Position numbers and translations under genes: made by a program. This document shows, in pieces, positions 1 through 12,234 of a DNA stretch of 64,000 bases. The notes below the pieces were generated by a model. The model saw only the letters and a program-made list of their open reading frames with translations. It searched no databases and was not told where the DNA came from. Each line of letters starts with the position of its first letter. Position 1 is the first letter of the stretch. This DNA comes from Podospora pseudocomata (taxonomy: Eukaryota; Ascomycota; Sordariomycetes; Sordariales; Podosporaceae). The DNA lies in contig NC_085890.1 in the NCBI RefSeq assembly GCF_035222375.1, positions 992,001 to 1,056,000 on the forward strand, given 5' to 3'.

Positions 1-86
1 CTTTCACACACAGGTTTAACTCCCGGTGCCAACTCGAGCCAGCTCAATACCTGAAGAAAAAAAAAAAAAAAAAAAAAAAAAAACCA

Positions 87-2501
87 TCACCAAGCATACC
101 CCTCATCCTCTCCCTCCCCCCCCTCCCCCCCATCCCAATCCTCATCACTATCATCATCCCCCTCCCCGCTCCCCCCCTCGTCCACATCCACAAAGTCATT
201 CATGCTGTACGGCATCGCCACCGGCTTCCCATTGTCCAGCACAACCTCCACCCTGTTGCACATTCCCTGCCTGTAGTACAACTCCTCCTCCTTCTCCTCC
301 TCCTTTTCCTCATCATCAACCTCCATATCATCATCATCATCTTCTCCCATAATATCCTCCCCATCCGTCTCCGGCTCCGCATACGAAAACCCAAACCCCT
401 TCTTCTCCGCCACCCTACCACCCCTCAAATCCCGACCAACACTACTAGCCCGGCTGGAGGGGTTGGAATACTGTTCCCTGATCCTGCTGCTTCTCCTCGA
501 CGGGCTATCCACGCCCCGTTTCTTGGTTTTCTTGGCCACAGACAGAGGGGGTTCAACCACCTCCCCACCAACAGCAGCAGCAGGAGCAGCTCTCAACGAA
601 GTAATTCCCGTATCCTCATCAAAATCATCCCTCAAAAACACCTTCCTGAGCGTATTACTCCACCTGTCCCTAAAATCTGACCGCTGCTGATACGGCACAT
701 CAAGCATAACCTTCAAGTCAATCTCCCTCAACCTAGACAGCCCCCCCGCGCAATCAACAAGCGACCGAAAAAAAACCTCGGCCGCCTCCGCAGTCCAATG
801 CTTGAAATCCTTCAGCTCGATCCCAACCAACGTCTCCGGCCAAACAGGCGCACTCTCAAACCTCTCCAGCACCCCACACGTCGCATCAACATTCCGATAT
901 CCCAGCTCAATCTGCGCCACAATCTTGTAGTCCATCACCACCCACTTCAACCTCGGACACGCCTTCCCCAAAATCGTAAGCCACGAAAGCGACAGCGCGC
1001 GGTTATGCCTCAGCGTCAAGCTCTCCAGTCTATTGCCGTGCGTGAGCAAAAAACTGGCGAGATCCTCGTCGGTAACCTCGCAGCAGTTGATCAGATCGAG
1101 ACCTCTAAGGTTCCTGGGCAGCATCGGAAGGATCCTATCGTCGACTGCATTCGAGTACTCAAACCCGACATGCTCCAGTTGCGACAAGGCATTGATCGCG
1201 TCGGCCATGTTTTTCACAAAAACGTTATCCCTCTCCAAAACCTCCGCCTCATCATCCCTCGACGTGGCCTCAAGAGAAGGAAGCTGGTAATTGAGCAAGG
1301 TCACCTTCTTCACACTGGACAACTCCTTCTCATGAATCTTCTTGATCTCCCCCCAGTCAAACGCGTGCTCCGTGAACCGGCGATTCCATCGCCACTCCAC
1401 CAGCCTCGCACCCGACGACTCCAATCCTTGGAACAGTTGCCTGGGATACCGCCAGCGGAGGTTGCTCCCCATATCCCTCATCACCGGGTCGTCCTTCCAA
1501 TGGTACAGCTCCAGCGCCTTGAGCTCGGGGAGGTGACGCAGCAGCTGTGTAAAGTCGAGCGGCTCACCCCTGTGAAGCTTGGAAGCAATCTCATTAACAT
1601 CGATAGAAAGTCGCCTGATCTTGGTCCGGTAGGCAAATAACGTCGTGCTCGGGTCTTTAGCAAGGAGCGACACAAGGCCGTGTGCCATGCCCCTGCTGGC
1701 CAGTGGAGGGCGACGATATAAAGCAGTGATGGCAGGCTCTTCCAAAGCTCGACAGATTGTGCTTGCAGCAAGAAGCCATTTCGCTCTGTGCGAGTCTTCA
1801 AGGGACGAGGAGGCATCTTGAAAGACCTGCTCCCAAAAGAACCAGGGCAGACTGACCCAGTTGGGAATGAACACTTCCTGAGGTCTGGATTCAGCGACAG
1901 CATCTGGCGTAGTAGTTGCTGTCTTGGGCGGCTTGAGCACCAATTGCCCAGCCCGCAGCGTCTGTCTAGTAGGCGTCGTCTGCTTCCTCCTCTTCACAGA
2001 CCTAGCACTACTCCGTCTCGGACTGCCGGTGCGCTCGGCACCAACACCCAGCGTCGTCGTAAAGCTCCCATGACCATCATCCTCAGGGTCACCCTCACTC
2101 TCATCATTGTAAAACCCCGACCTGTGTCTCGTGCGTTTTGAGCGACGACGAGCGGTACCAGCCGACAAAGCACCCGGTGACACGGCTCTTTTGCCGTGCG
2201 ACCCGACAGGCGTCCGAAATGGAAGCGATGTAGTGATTAGCTGCTGCTGCTGCTGCTGCGGTGATTGTATCACACGATGGCCGTTGGTGGAGGTGGTAGA
2301 GCTGAAAGACGAGGCTGAGCTCCTGGTGACCCGGCTGCTGAGCGAAACGTGGGGATCATTGGCCTCTCCTCCTGACGACGCACCCCCCTGGACGCCGGCA
2401 TCTTGGCGTGGAGTACGAGGCCGCAAGCTCCGGCGCAGCACCGGCGACGTAGCGGATCCAGGTGTGTGAGACACCACCACACCACCGTTGCGAGTCTTCA
2501 T
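87..2501 (-). CDS. F-box/leucine-rich-repeat-like protein, 804 aa
   Basis: A single open frame from ATG 2501 to TGA at 87. The first ~210 residues are basic and low complexity (RRSLRPRTPRQ, SKRTRHRS), suggesting a nuclear or chromatin location. Around residue 215 the segment IPNWVSLPWFFWEQVF, followed by WLLAASTICRALEEPAITALYR, resembles an F-box-like start of fungal LRR proteins. Leucine-rich repeats follow (LRGLDLINCCEVTDEDL, LESLTLRHNRALSL). The C-terminus is a long acidic Asp/Glu run ending DEGYAW. F-box/LRR proteins usually pick substrates for SCF ubiquitin ligases, but the F-box assignment is inferred from position and spacing only. Coding sequence near the stop is very G-rich (C-rich on the + strand), and an A-run at about 55-83 lies just past the stop. 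No intron is needed. Confidence 0.8.
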   Translation of the reverse strand: MKTRNGGVVVSHTPGSATSPVLRRSLRPRTPRQDAGVQGGASSGGEANDPHVSLSSRVTRSSASSFSSTTSTNGHRVIQSPQQQQQQLITTSLPFRTPVGSHGKRAVSPGALSAGTARRRSKRTRHRSGFYNDESEGDPEDDGHGSFTTTLGVGAERTGSPRRSSARSVKRRKQTTPTRQTLRAGQLVLKPPKTATTTPDAVAESRPQEVFIPNWVSLPWFFWEQVFQDASSSLEDSHRAKWLLAASTICRALEEPAITALYRRPPLASRGMAHGLVSLLAKDPSTTLFAYRTKIRRLSIDVNEIASKLHRGEPLDFTQLLRHLPELKALELYHWKDDPVMRDMGSNLRWRYPRQLFQGLESSGARLVEWRWNRRFTEHAFDWGEIKKIHEKELSSVKKVTLLNYQLPSLEATSRDDEAEVLERDNVFVKNMADAINALSQLEHVGFEYSNAVDDRILPMLPRNLRGLDLINCCEVTDEDLASFLLTHGNRLESLTLRHNRALSLSWLTILGKACPRLKWVVMDYKIVAQIELGYRNVDATCGVLERFESAPVWPETLVGIELKDFKHWTAEAAEVFFRSLVDCAGGLSRLREIDLKVMLDVPYQQRSDFRDRWSNTLRKVFLRDDFDEDTGITSLRAAPAAAVGGEVVEPPLSVAKKTKKRGVDSPSRRSSRIREQYSNPSSRASSVGRDLRGGRVAEKKGFGFSYAEPETDGEDIMGEDDDDDMEVDDEEKEEEKEEELYYRQGMCNRVEVVLDNGKPVAMPYSMNDFVDVDEGGSGEGDDDSDEDWDGGEGGEGEDEGYAW

Positions 2502-3051
2502 GGCGAGTTTGTGTGGGCGACCATCTAGTGAGAAGCAACAGGTTGGAACGACAGGTTTTTTTTTATCGAGTGCAAGTGCAAATTAAGCGCGGCTCGAGGC
2601 AAGAAGATGCAAGTCGCAGTTCGATGGTTGAAAGAAAGAGATCCGGAAGCGGGACGGCCTGTGAGCTGTGAATGGTTCACTCGCTCATCTGTCAAACCTT
2701 GGCCGATAGTGGGGCACAAGCTTTGGTGCAAGTGCCCCTCCAGAACAGCCATCGGGTTAGGGTTAACAGAGGCCATTACAGTTATCAACATATATATATC
2801 AGAAAACAAGAGGTGTGCTGCATTAGATAGATAGTATTTCTCAGTTCATGTGCTAGAAGGGATTTAAGCACTCTGGGCATGGCAAATCATAAAAGCAAAA
2901 CCCAGTCCCAGAATCCATGACTGCACTCTGCTGACTGCTGCCGACTTCTCTATCCATTATAGCAGTTTGCCTCCTGTCCCTTTGCCTTTCCCAAAAACCC
3001 CAAACGCCAAACAATGCATTGGTCAAAGTGAATTTTCATGCCATCAGCCAT
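2502..3051. other. intergenic: promoter of 87-2501 gene and 3' region of UFD1
   Basis: About 550 bp with no supportable gene. It contains a telomere-like GGGTTAGGGTTAAC block at 2754-2767, about 250 bp upstream of the minus-strand start at 2501. Confidence 0.6.
2754..2767 (-). promoter_or_regulatory. telobox-like element (AACCCTAACCC)
   Basis: On the minus strand this reads GTTAACCCTAACCC, two copies of the TTAGGG telomere unit. Such teloboxes in promoters are known targets of Tbf1/TRF-type Myb factors in fungi. Position relative to the gene at 87-2501 fits a promoter element. Function is inferred. Confidence 0.4.
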
Positions 3052-4261
3052 TTAGCGGGGGTCCTTGCCATCCAACCGCCTCCCCTTGCTTTCCTCTGGC
3101 TTCTTTTCAACCGGAGGCTTCTCCTCGTCCTCTGGATTCTTGACCACTCCGCGCAACGTCTGTCCTCGGCCAGCAAAGTGAGGCTGCTTGGCGTTCGCCG
3201 CCTCTCTCTCCTTGTCCGCAGCCGTCTTGACAGGCTTGATCTCATACCCCAGGAACAGTTTATTTGGCGGCAAACGCAACGGCGCCGGACCGTTATTCCT
3301 TCTCTTGGGCAGCGCCGCAGCAGGTAGCGCAACATTCCCGATGTTAACTGACGCACCAGCAACTGGAGTCGCCGGCTTTGGTGTTGACGCCTTACTTCCC
3401 TTCTTGCTCAGCCGGTTACCCTCTCCAGCAAAGTTCCCGATCATGACGTTAACTGCGCTGGGAGCAATGGCACCGTAGTTGATGGCTTGCGCCATGGTCC
3501 CCTGGCTGTGCATCAGACCTCCGGGAGCCACTCCACCTGGGCCCATGGCACTGCGCGGAGTGCTGGTGCCGCTCCCACGAGGCTGTCTCTCAGGCTCGAC
3601 ATAACCCACTGGTGGGGCAAAATCAACACTGACATCGGTCTCTATCATGCAGACGCCCATCTTATCCGTCTCGGGCTTGACCTCCAGCACAGCCATCTCG
3701 TAAATCTCGTCGTTGTATTCAAAGTTGAAAACATCACCCTTGGTCAGTGTGGCAAAGTTGCGAAAGGCCTTTTCGAGAACGGCGCGTGGATCGCTGATGT
3801 CGAGGAAGTTGACTGACTGGGGTTGCAGCTTGACCAGCTTGGCAAGCTCGAGAGAGGTCGTCTTGATCTGGATCATGTCGCCGACGTCGAGTTTGAGTGT
3901 TTGCATCATCTACCACTGGTTAGCACGGCGCTTACGCTCCTTCACAAGTGACTTGTAGCACACATACCCATTGAGGAACATAAGCCCTGCCCTCCTCGGC
4001 CACGAACTCTAGCACGCCAGCATGCGTGTGCTTGCCCTCGGCCCCGTTGATCAACTCCAGCATGATCGGCCACTGGACGTGTAACCTAGATACCTTGTCG
4101 AGAGCCGAAGGAGGGAGGAAGATCTTGGAGCCGTAGTTGAGCTCGGGGCGTTCGGCGCCGGGGGCCATGACCAAGGGGTAGCAGCGATAGTATTCATCGA
4201 AGCGCTGTACGCGAGGGGCTCTACCCCCGCCTCCGTAGCCAAACTGTTTGTAATCAGACAT
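3052..4261 (-). CDS. UFD1: Ubiquitin fusion degradation protein 1 (Ufd1), 2 exons, 383 aa
   Basis: Exons 4261-3968 and 3909-3052, intron 3967-3910 (GTATGT, branch GCTAAC, TAG). The splice makes PQW-MMQTLKLDVGDMI, the invariant Ufd1 junction. Ufd1 pairs with Npl4 as a Cdc48/p97 adaptor that takes ubiquitylated proteins to the proteasome, including in ER-associated degradation. The N-terminal double-psi barrel is clear (YYRCYPLVMAP, KIFLPPSALDKVSRLHVQWP, GDVFNFEYNDEIYEMAVLE). The C-terminal half is Pro/Gly-rich and disordered with NKLFLGYEIKP, a conserved piece of the family. Start at MSDYKQFGYGG is the first in-frame ATG after the upstream region; an alternative upstream ATG at 4342 followed by GTAAGC could be spliced in frame and would add a few residues. 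It is divergent from the LIN1 gene at 4914. Confidence 0.95.
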
Positions 4262-4913
4262 CAGCAACGTGCTTTCGAGGTTGTGCTGCCGGCGGGGTGG
4301 TGATATCTCGGCGCTGCCAAGGGTGCAAGGATGAGCTTACCATTTTGCTTGATGGACCGAGATTTAAAGCTGCCTGTAAAACCGCGTAGCTTTGGTTGTG
4401 TTGCTGGGGGAAGGTAAGAAAGCTGCTGTATCTTCCAATGCGGCGTTGTGGTAGCAAAAGAAGAAAGTGAATGGCAGCTGGTCGTTGAGGTTCCGAAGGC
4501 AGCCAGTGGATGACATACCTACTATCCATCACAGTCGCGGCCCAAGCTCAATGCGCACTGTGGGGTTCCGCGGGGTGTTGTGGCTGCTGTGGCGCGACCT
4601 TCAACAGCTTTATGTATTCAGAAATTGTCTGAAGATTACTCGATGCTCTACTGAGCGTATATATACTATTATCAAGTGAATCTCGAGAGAGCTAAGCTGG
4701 CAACCACAATGTGCTCCCTGGCGCTGCATGTGAAACCTTTAGATTCACCATCACGACCGAGCCTCCTGACGTCATTCCTCCCCTAACCCCAACCCTTATC
4801 GCTTACCTTTCTTCTCGATAATCGCAACATATCGCGTCCTCAACTTCCAATTTCACCCTCACCACCACCATCACCATCACCATCACCACCACCACCCCCA
4901 TCACAACCACACC
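4262..4913. promoter_or_regulatory. shared divergent promoter UFD1 / LIN1
   Basis: 650 bp between head-to-head starts. A CAC/CAT triplet run at about 4860-4912 forms the 5' leader of LIN1. No separate gene is seen. Confidence 0.6.
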
Positions 4914-6356
4914 ATGGCCTCCCGCTTCTCCGCCGCGCGCCCCAAACGCGCCTCCGAAGCCTTCGCCCGCACCCACCACGGCTCAACCTCCGAATCCTCC
5001 TCCAAAAAAGTCCGCTTCGACGTCCGCAACCCCTCCGCCCTCGCACCCACCGCCGACTCGGACGAATCCGACCAAGAAGAACAAGACCAAACCCTCGCCG
5101 CCGACGTAATCGGCTCCTCCACCCGCGCAACAAAACGCGGAGCAGTAAACATCGACGGCTACGACTCCGACTCTGAAAACGAGCACTTTGAAGCCCGCGC
5201 CGAAGCCCGCAGCGACAAGGTCAACCTCGAAGACGCCCTCGACAATTACAACTCCCAACCCACCACCACCTCTAAACCAGACTCGGACGATGAAATTGAC
5301 ATGTTTGGCACCGCCGACTCAGACACTGAGTCCAAACCTTCCAACAAACCCTCCAAAAAAAAGGACAAAACTGTCAACTTTTTAGATGTTGACCAGATTG
5401 AAGGTCAAGAAGGGGACTCCAAATCAGGCGGTCACATCACCCTCAACCCTTCAGCCGAACCCACCCTCTCCGATGACGAAGACGATGACGAAGAAGAAAA
5501 CCCCGACACCATCGCCGCCGCCATCGCAGAAGAGGGCCTAGACGAGGAAGTCGGCCTGGGAGGCCTAAAAAAACATGCACCCAAGATCGACGCCTTCAAC
5601 ATGCGCGCCGAGCAGGAAGAGGGCGCTTTTGACGAGGCGGGGAATTTCATCAGGAAGGCTGCTGATGCTGATGCTGTTCATGACCGCTGGCTGGAGGGGG
5701 TTAGTAAAAAGGAAATGAAGGCTGCTGCTGCTGCGCATGAGAAGAGAGAGGAGGGGTTGAGGAAGAGACAAAAGGAGGAGGATAAGATTACGACTGGGGA
5801 GTTGATGACGCGGCTTATACTAAAGCTAGAAAAGGGGGAAACTGCGCTGGAGGCGTTGGCTAGGCTTAGGAAGGGGCAGAAGAGGGAGAGGAAGGTGCCG
5901 AGGTGGAAGTTGGAGAAACAAAAGAAGAAGAAGAATGTGGGAGGGGGAGGGGATGAGATGGATGTTGATGCTGGTAGGGATAGAAAGGAGAAGGATGCGG
6001 AACAGGAGGGGATTAAAGAGGCGATTGGGGATATTGCGGATGCGGCGGACAAGTTGATGGGGAGGGAGTACCCGGATATATATGATTATGAAAGGGAGAG
6101 GTTGTGCAGGATGTATTATAATGAAACGGGGGAGAGGTGGGTTGAGCCAGCAACGGAAGAGGAAGAATTACAACCAGCAGAGAAGATGTGGGAGTTTAGG
6201 TGGGTGGACGGACGGGATGGGGGAGAAGGGAATATACAAGGGCCTTTTGACGGCAAGACTATGGAGGCGTGGAGGGAGGCGGGGTATTTTGGGGAGGGGG
6301 TTGAGTTTAGAGTCAAGGGGACAGAAGGGTGGATGAGGGTGGCGGATTTTGTTTAG
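4914..6356 (+). CDS. LIN1: GYF-domain U5 snRNP protein (Lin1/CD2BP2/Snu40), 480 aa
   Basis: Single exon from ATG 4914 (accATGG) to TAG 6356. The N-terminus (SSKKVRFDVRNPS) and acidic middle match Lin1/CD2BP2 proteins. A GYF domain occupies residues ~426-480, with the signature GPFDGKTMEAWREAGYF and the leading WEFRWVDG. The domain binds proline-rich partners. The family joins the U5 snRNP/tri-snRNP in the nucleus (human CD2BP2/U5-52K, yeast Lin1). Length agrees with filamentous fungal members. The first half uses mainly C-ending codons and the last third mainly G-ending codons, an abrupt change also seen in neighbours. LIN1 and RVB2 are convergent. Confidence 0.92.
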   Translation: MASRFSAARPKRASEAFARTHHGSTSESSSKKVRFDVRNPSALAPTADSDESDQEEQDQTLAADVIGSSTRATKRGAVNIDGYDSDSENEHFEARAEARSDKVNLEDALDNYNSQPTTTSKPDSDDEIDMFGTADSDTESKPSNKPSKKKDKTVNFLDVDQIEGQEGDSKSGGHITLNPSAEPTLSDDEDDDEEENPDTIAAAIAEEGLDEEVGLGGLKKHAPKIDAFNMRAEQEEGAFDEAGNFIRKAADADAVHDRWLEGVSKKEMKAAAAAHEKREEGLRKRQKEEDKITTGELMTRLILKLEKGETALEALARLRKGQKRERKVPRWKLEKQKKKKNVGGGGDEMDVDAGRDRKEKDAEQEGIKEAIGDIADAADKLMGREYPDIYDYERERLCRMYYNETGERWVEPATEEEELQPAEKMWEFRWVDGRDGGEGNIQGPFDGKTMEAWREAGYFGEGVEFRVKGTEGWMRVADFV

Positions 6357-6646
6357 CATTGCATCGATTTTTTGATTTTTGGGAAGCGAAAAAAGGGACG
6401 TAAAAGGAGTTTTCAGCGATACCCAAGTATGTAGTAATTCGTAATTTGAACACATTAACAGCCCTTGGTGCACCACCATGGCAGTGATGCTCGGTTTGGT
6501 CTCTCAAAGCAATCTATTTCATTACAGTTACAATCCATCATCTGCTTCCCAATGTAAACAAACACAGCAATTCTCTTTTTATCCCCTATCCCGTAACGCC
6601 TACGCAAAAATTCCCATAGACAGCATGCATACACATTTCCCCTCTA
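6357..6646. other. convergent intergenic LIN1 / RVB2
   Basis: 290 bp of 3' regions from the two convergent genes. No gene or strong terminator structure seen. Confidence 0.6.
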
Positions 6647-8235
<1,589 letters not shown>

Positions 8236-9737
8236 TGTGCGCTTGTTGCAAATGACTTTGGAGAAGATGTTAGATTTTTGCCGTTCGAGGAAGCTGGTAT
8301 GAACGCGCCAACACTTCTTGGAATCGCGAGGCTGATGAGATTCGACTGATTGCTGATTAGAGTTATCGCGTCTTGGCGCTGTGCACATATCGGGGCAAGG
8401 TATGCATCAACTGAGCAGATGCCAAGAACCAAGATTAAGGCTTGCTGCTCCCAATTCCGACTTCCGACAGCTCAGCAGTCCAGGGTACCCCGCTTTGGGT
8501 ATCAATCGCTGTAGGTTAAATGAATGCTACGCTATTAAAGTCTAGGGCTGTTGCTACAGTGGCGCGCGAATTTCACTGCGTACTGTTCTCGACCGCGTCG
8601 CGGGCATCCATCAGGCGACTTGAAGTACAAAAGACCATTCGCTCAGCGCCGTGTGGCAGAGAATAGAGACGGGCCGAGCGAGGTCGGTGCCTGTTTGAAT
8701 ATCTACACTACACAATATTTTTGTTGCCTTCCGATGTCTGTTTCCCATCAGCCACCCGTCGAAGAAAAAATAGCGGACAACCTGACCTGGATTCTTTTTT
8801 CTTTTTCGAATCGACAACGCGTTTCCTCGAGTAAGTAGGACTGTGCGTGAGCAAACTCTCTACACATTGCTTCTTCTCTCCTGACAAGGACCCCCCCGCA
8901 GAAGAGCGCAGCTGCCATTGGAACATGCCTCTTAGCGCCTACCTGTTTGCTGGGGGTGTGCTTGCCTCTCAATGATAAAACCTTGGAGCTCAAAGTTTAT
9001 AAATCTTCCAATCTCCAGCTCACCACCGCGTTGATTCCCTGTTTATTTTTGCTTGCTTTCTATTTTACATGCATGCCCTGGTGCTGCTGGATCTCTGTTA
9101 AGACTGCTCGCTTTGTTATTAGCAAGCCCCGCGCCGTTCAACCGTGACGCATTGTACTTGCACGACCTTCGAAGCTCGGAATTCCCCCGCGTCACTCGTT
9201 CGGCCCTCAGCCACTGACTGCTCCGGTAAGTGTAAACTTCTCTCCATATCTCTTAGCCCGCGCGCCATGGGCACACAAACCGACATCCTTGAGGCCAACG
9301 TACCTTGTGCTCCTCATACAACACTCGTGTACATCCTGGACCAGAAGTAGAGTTGATAGACTTATCCTACCTACTCTTCCACATCCATGCACTTCGTGAG
9401 GCACCTTCATGTTTCGGCTCGCTGCATGGCTGTTGACTTCTCTTATGGCTATCAACTGCTAGACATGTCAATTTTCTTCTACCTGCCGACGCCATCTAGA
9501 CTTGGAAAACCATCCTTGGGTTTCTTGAGTTATTGTGGTAAACCTTGCGATTTGTCTTGGGCGTGTGAATATATTCTCGATGTATTCGAATAGTTGCTAA
9601 CATGATTTTACAGAACCCCTGGCTGTGGTTGAGTTTCTGCCGCACCATCAGTCACAAAATCATAAAGTCGACAGATAGGAGACGTCCCAGCAACTCTGCG
9701 CTTGCCGCCTCGGCCCAGTCCGGGTCGCTGCTCCAAC
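8236..9737. other. divergent intergenic region, no gene seen
   Basis: 1.5 kb between RVB2 (-) and the coiled-coil gene (+). Only short open frames without family resemblance or coding-like composition. It presumably holds both promoters and a long 5' leader of the plus-strand gene. Confidence 0.5.
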
Positions 9738-12234
9738 ATGTCTTCCGACCGTCGGGCGTCTGGGGCACTCCCAAGCCGCCGTGGTCTCGACGAGAGATGG
9801 GACTCGAGGGGCTCACGGGATGTTCGTCGGGACGATTACTCCACTCGTGAGTCGAGAGACGATTATTATCGTTCAGGAGATCGAGAACGCGAAAGAGAGC
9901 GGGAACGAGAGCGGGAACGTGACCGGGAGCGGGACCGAGATAGGGAGCGGGACCGAGACCGAGATCGTGACCGTGACCGTGACCGTGATAAGGACCGTGA
10001 TCGTGATTGTGAACGTCAAAAGTTGTCGTCACATCATGTAGCATCACTGGTTGCTTCTGTCGACTCGGACCCCGTTAGTGGCGGAGCTCGTCAGGACTGT
10101 AGTGCCGCCACAGGAACATGTAAGTACTCCCGTGGATATATACGGACTGTCTCTAACGATTGCATTTGTTCTAGCAACTCGCCAGCTAGACGTGTCCACA
10201 AAAGGTGCTGACGGGGTTGAGGAGGCTTTGAAGCACCTCGTAGCCATGCTAGCGGAGAAAACACGCTTCAAACTGCACCTGGAATTGCTTAAGAAAAGCC
10301 AGGCGCAGAGGAACAAGGAGTACGAGAAAGCCAAGCGGAATGCCGCTTCCTTTGCTTCGGTGCCAGACTTGCAGAAGGAATATCGGGACAAGAGTGACAA
10401 GGAAATCAAGGACGTGGAGCATCATCTCAGGAAGCTGCACTCAATGGAGCAGAACGCAATTACTTTCTTCATTAATTGTTTATCCTCCTTTCCGAACCAG
10501 ACAGGCTTGCAAGCCCACGCGCTAGCCCAATCTCAAGCATCGACTGAAGAATTCGAGGCGGCGCTGGCAGCCTTGACCAAGACTGTTGAGCAACAACAAG
10601 AAAGCCTGAAGAGGCAGGAGGAAGGCTGGAAAGAGCATGGCGAAGCCGTTGCAACCCAAATCGCACAGGCTGAGGAGAATCTCAAGAGTCGTGACGAAAC
10701 GACCAAGGACATGTTCGCCAAACTCGAGGCGAAGTTTGAGGCGAGGTTTCAGCAGTTGGAAGAAGGGAAAAAGCAAGAGCTGGAAGCCCAGAATCGGAAG
10801 TTCGAGGAGGTGCAGGCGAAATCCCAGGCCATGGAAATTGCCTTCAGTAACCTCAGTCAAAAGTGCCAAACCTTGGAGCAGGCTCTTTCCAGACAGGCAA
10901 AGACCTTGGAGGAATTGGCGCAGATTGTTGCGTCCCACACAAAGATTCTCGATGACCACTCGAACAGCCTAGCCGAGCATTCGGGCGAGTTCAACACCCA
11001 CTCTGAAAAACTCGCTGCACACACCCAAACCCTTACCGCACAAGAAGGAGCCCTTTCGCAGCAAAGGCAGGCCCTCGCTCAACAGTCTGAAAATCGAGTC
11101 CAAAAACTCGACACTGTTGCCGAATCGTGGCGCAACGAGTTGGACATGAGGCTTGTCACCATCACTAAGACGTGGCAGCACCAGCTTGAGGGAAGGCTTG
11201 AAAAGTCCAACGCCTCTCTACTACACCAGCAGAATCTCACAGGCGACATGTTTGATATCCGTACAGGGTTGATGACAGTGATTGATAAGGTGAATAAGAT
11301 GGAGACGCGGTTTTCCGGTATCGATGACACGTTGGGGTCAGTGGGCAATAAGACCAACAAGATGGAGGAGCGACTTTCCAACATTGATGTGGACACGCTG
11401 GATGCTATGGGCGACATTACTGTCCAGTTCCCCAACCTTGAGGAGAAGGTTAAAGGTTTGGAGGGCAATGTGAAAGTGCTTGAAGGCAACGTCAAGAACT
11501 TGCAAACAGAAGTCAGCAAAGTTCAACGACAACGATTCGAATCACCGACCCTGGTGACGACGCCGACAACTGTCGAAGCGCCACTGGCAGGTTCTGCTGG
11601 GGTATCGAAGCAAGTCTTCTCGGCGACCATGCAGGCCATTACGGCCAAGTTTGGCGATTTGATCAATGCAGTTAAAAACGACTTCACGGCACTGGAAGAC
11701 CGGGTGCAGTCGCTCGAAGCCAAGGCGCCCCTTAAGCAGGAGACTCTTGACAATCCGGATATGCGGTCTGACATTGCCCGACTAGACCTGGCCTTGACCA
11801 ACTTGAAGTCGGAGGCGACACACAACAAAGTCCAGATCAACAGTCTGACCGAGACTGCGAATAAGCTGGCCAAGAATCACCAAGTGGTCGAGGACACTTT
11901 GAAAAGCAACATCGGTTCTTTGACTATGAGTATAAGCACCCTGGATGACCGCTTCAACAACCTGACCACCAAGAGCCTCTTTGACCACATGGTTTCGTAC
12001 ATCTCGACGCTCTACCCAGAGCCGGCTCAAATCAAGATGGATATTCGTCACCTCTTTGACCTGGTCAAGACGCTGCAGGCAGGCTTGCAGGACTGCCAGG
12101 GCAAGGTTGAAAAGGTGGACGACATGGCGAAGGCGTTGGATTCGGATTACCACACAAATGTGAAGAAACGGAGGATTGATTCAAGCCCTAATATGGCGGG
12201 GCTGAACGGAGTTCCGAAGGGCGTTGCCTCCTAG
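9738..12234 (+). CDS. long coiled-coil protein with RE/RD-rich N-terminus, 813 aa
   Basis: Proposed exons 9738-10119 and 10175-12234; intron 10120-10174 has GTAAGT, CTAAC and CTAG. Starts MSSDRRASG (first ATG of the frame). Residues ~50-90 are Arg/Glu and Arg/Asp dipeptides like RS/RE domains of splicing-linked proteins. From ~130 on, nearly all is heptad-like coiled coil rich in Gln, Glu, Lys, Leu (KHLVAMLAEKTRFKLHLELL near its start), ending KKRRIDSSPNMAG, a likely nuclear signal. I do not recognise the family; a scaffold role is only a guess. The region before the splice is open in two frames (one reads TPLVAELVRTVVPPQEH), so the exon 1/2 border is less certain than the rest. Confidence 0.65.
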
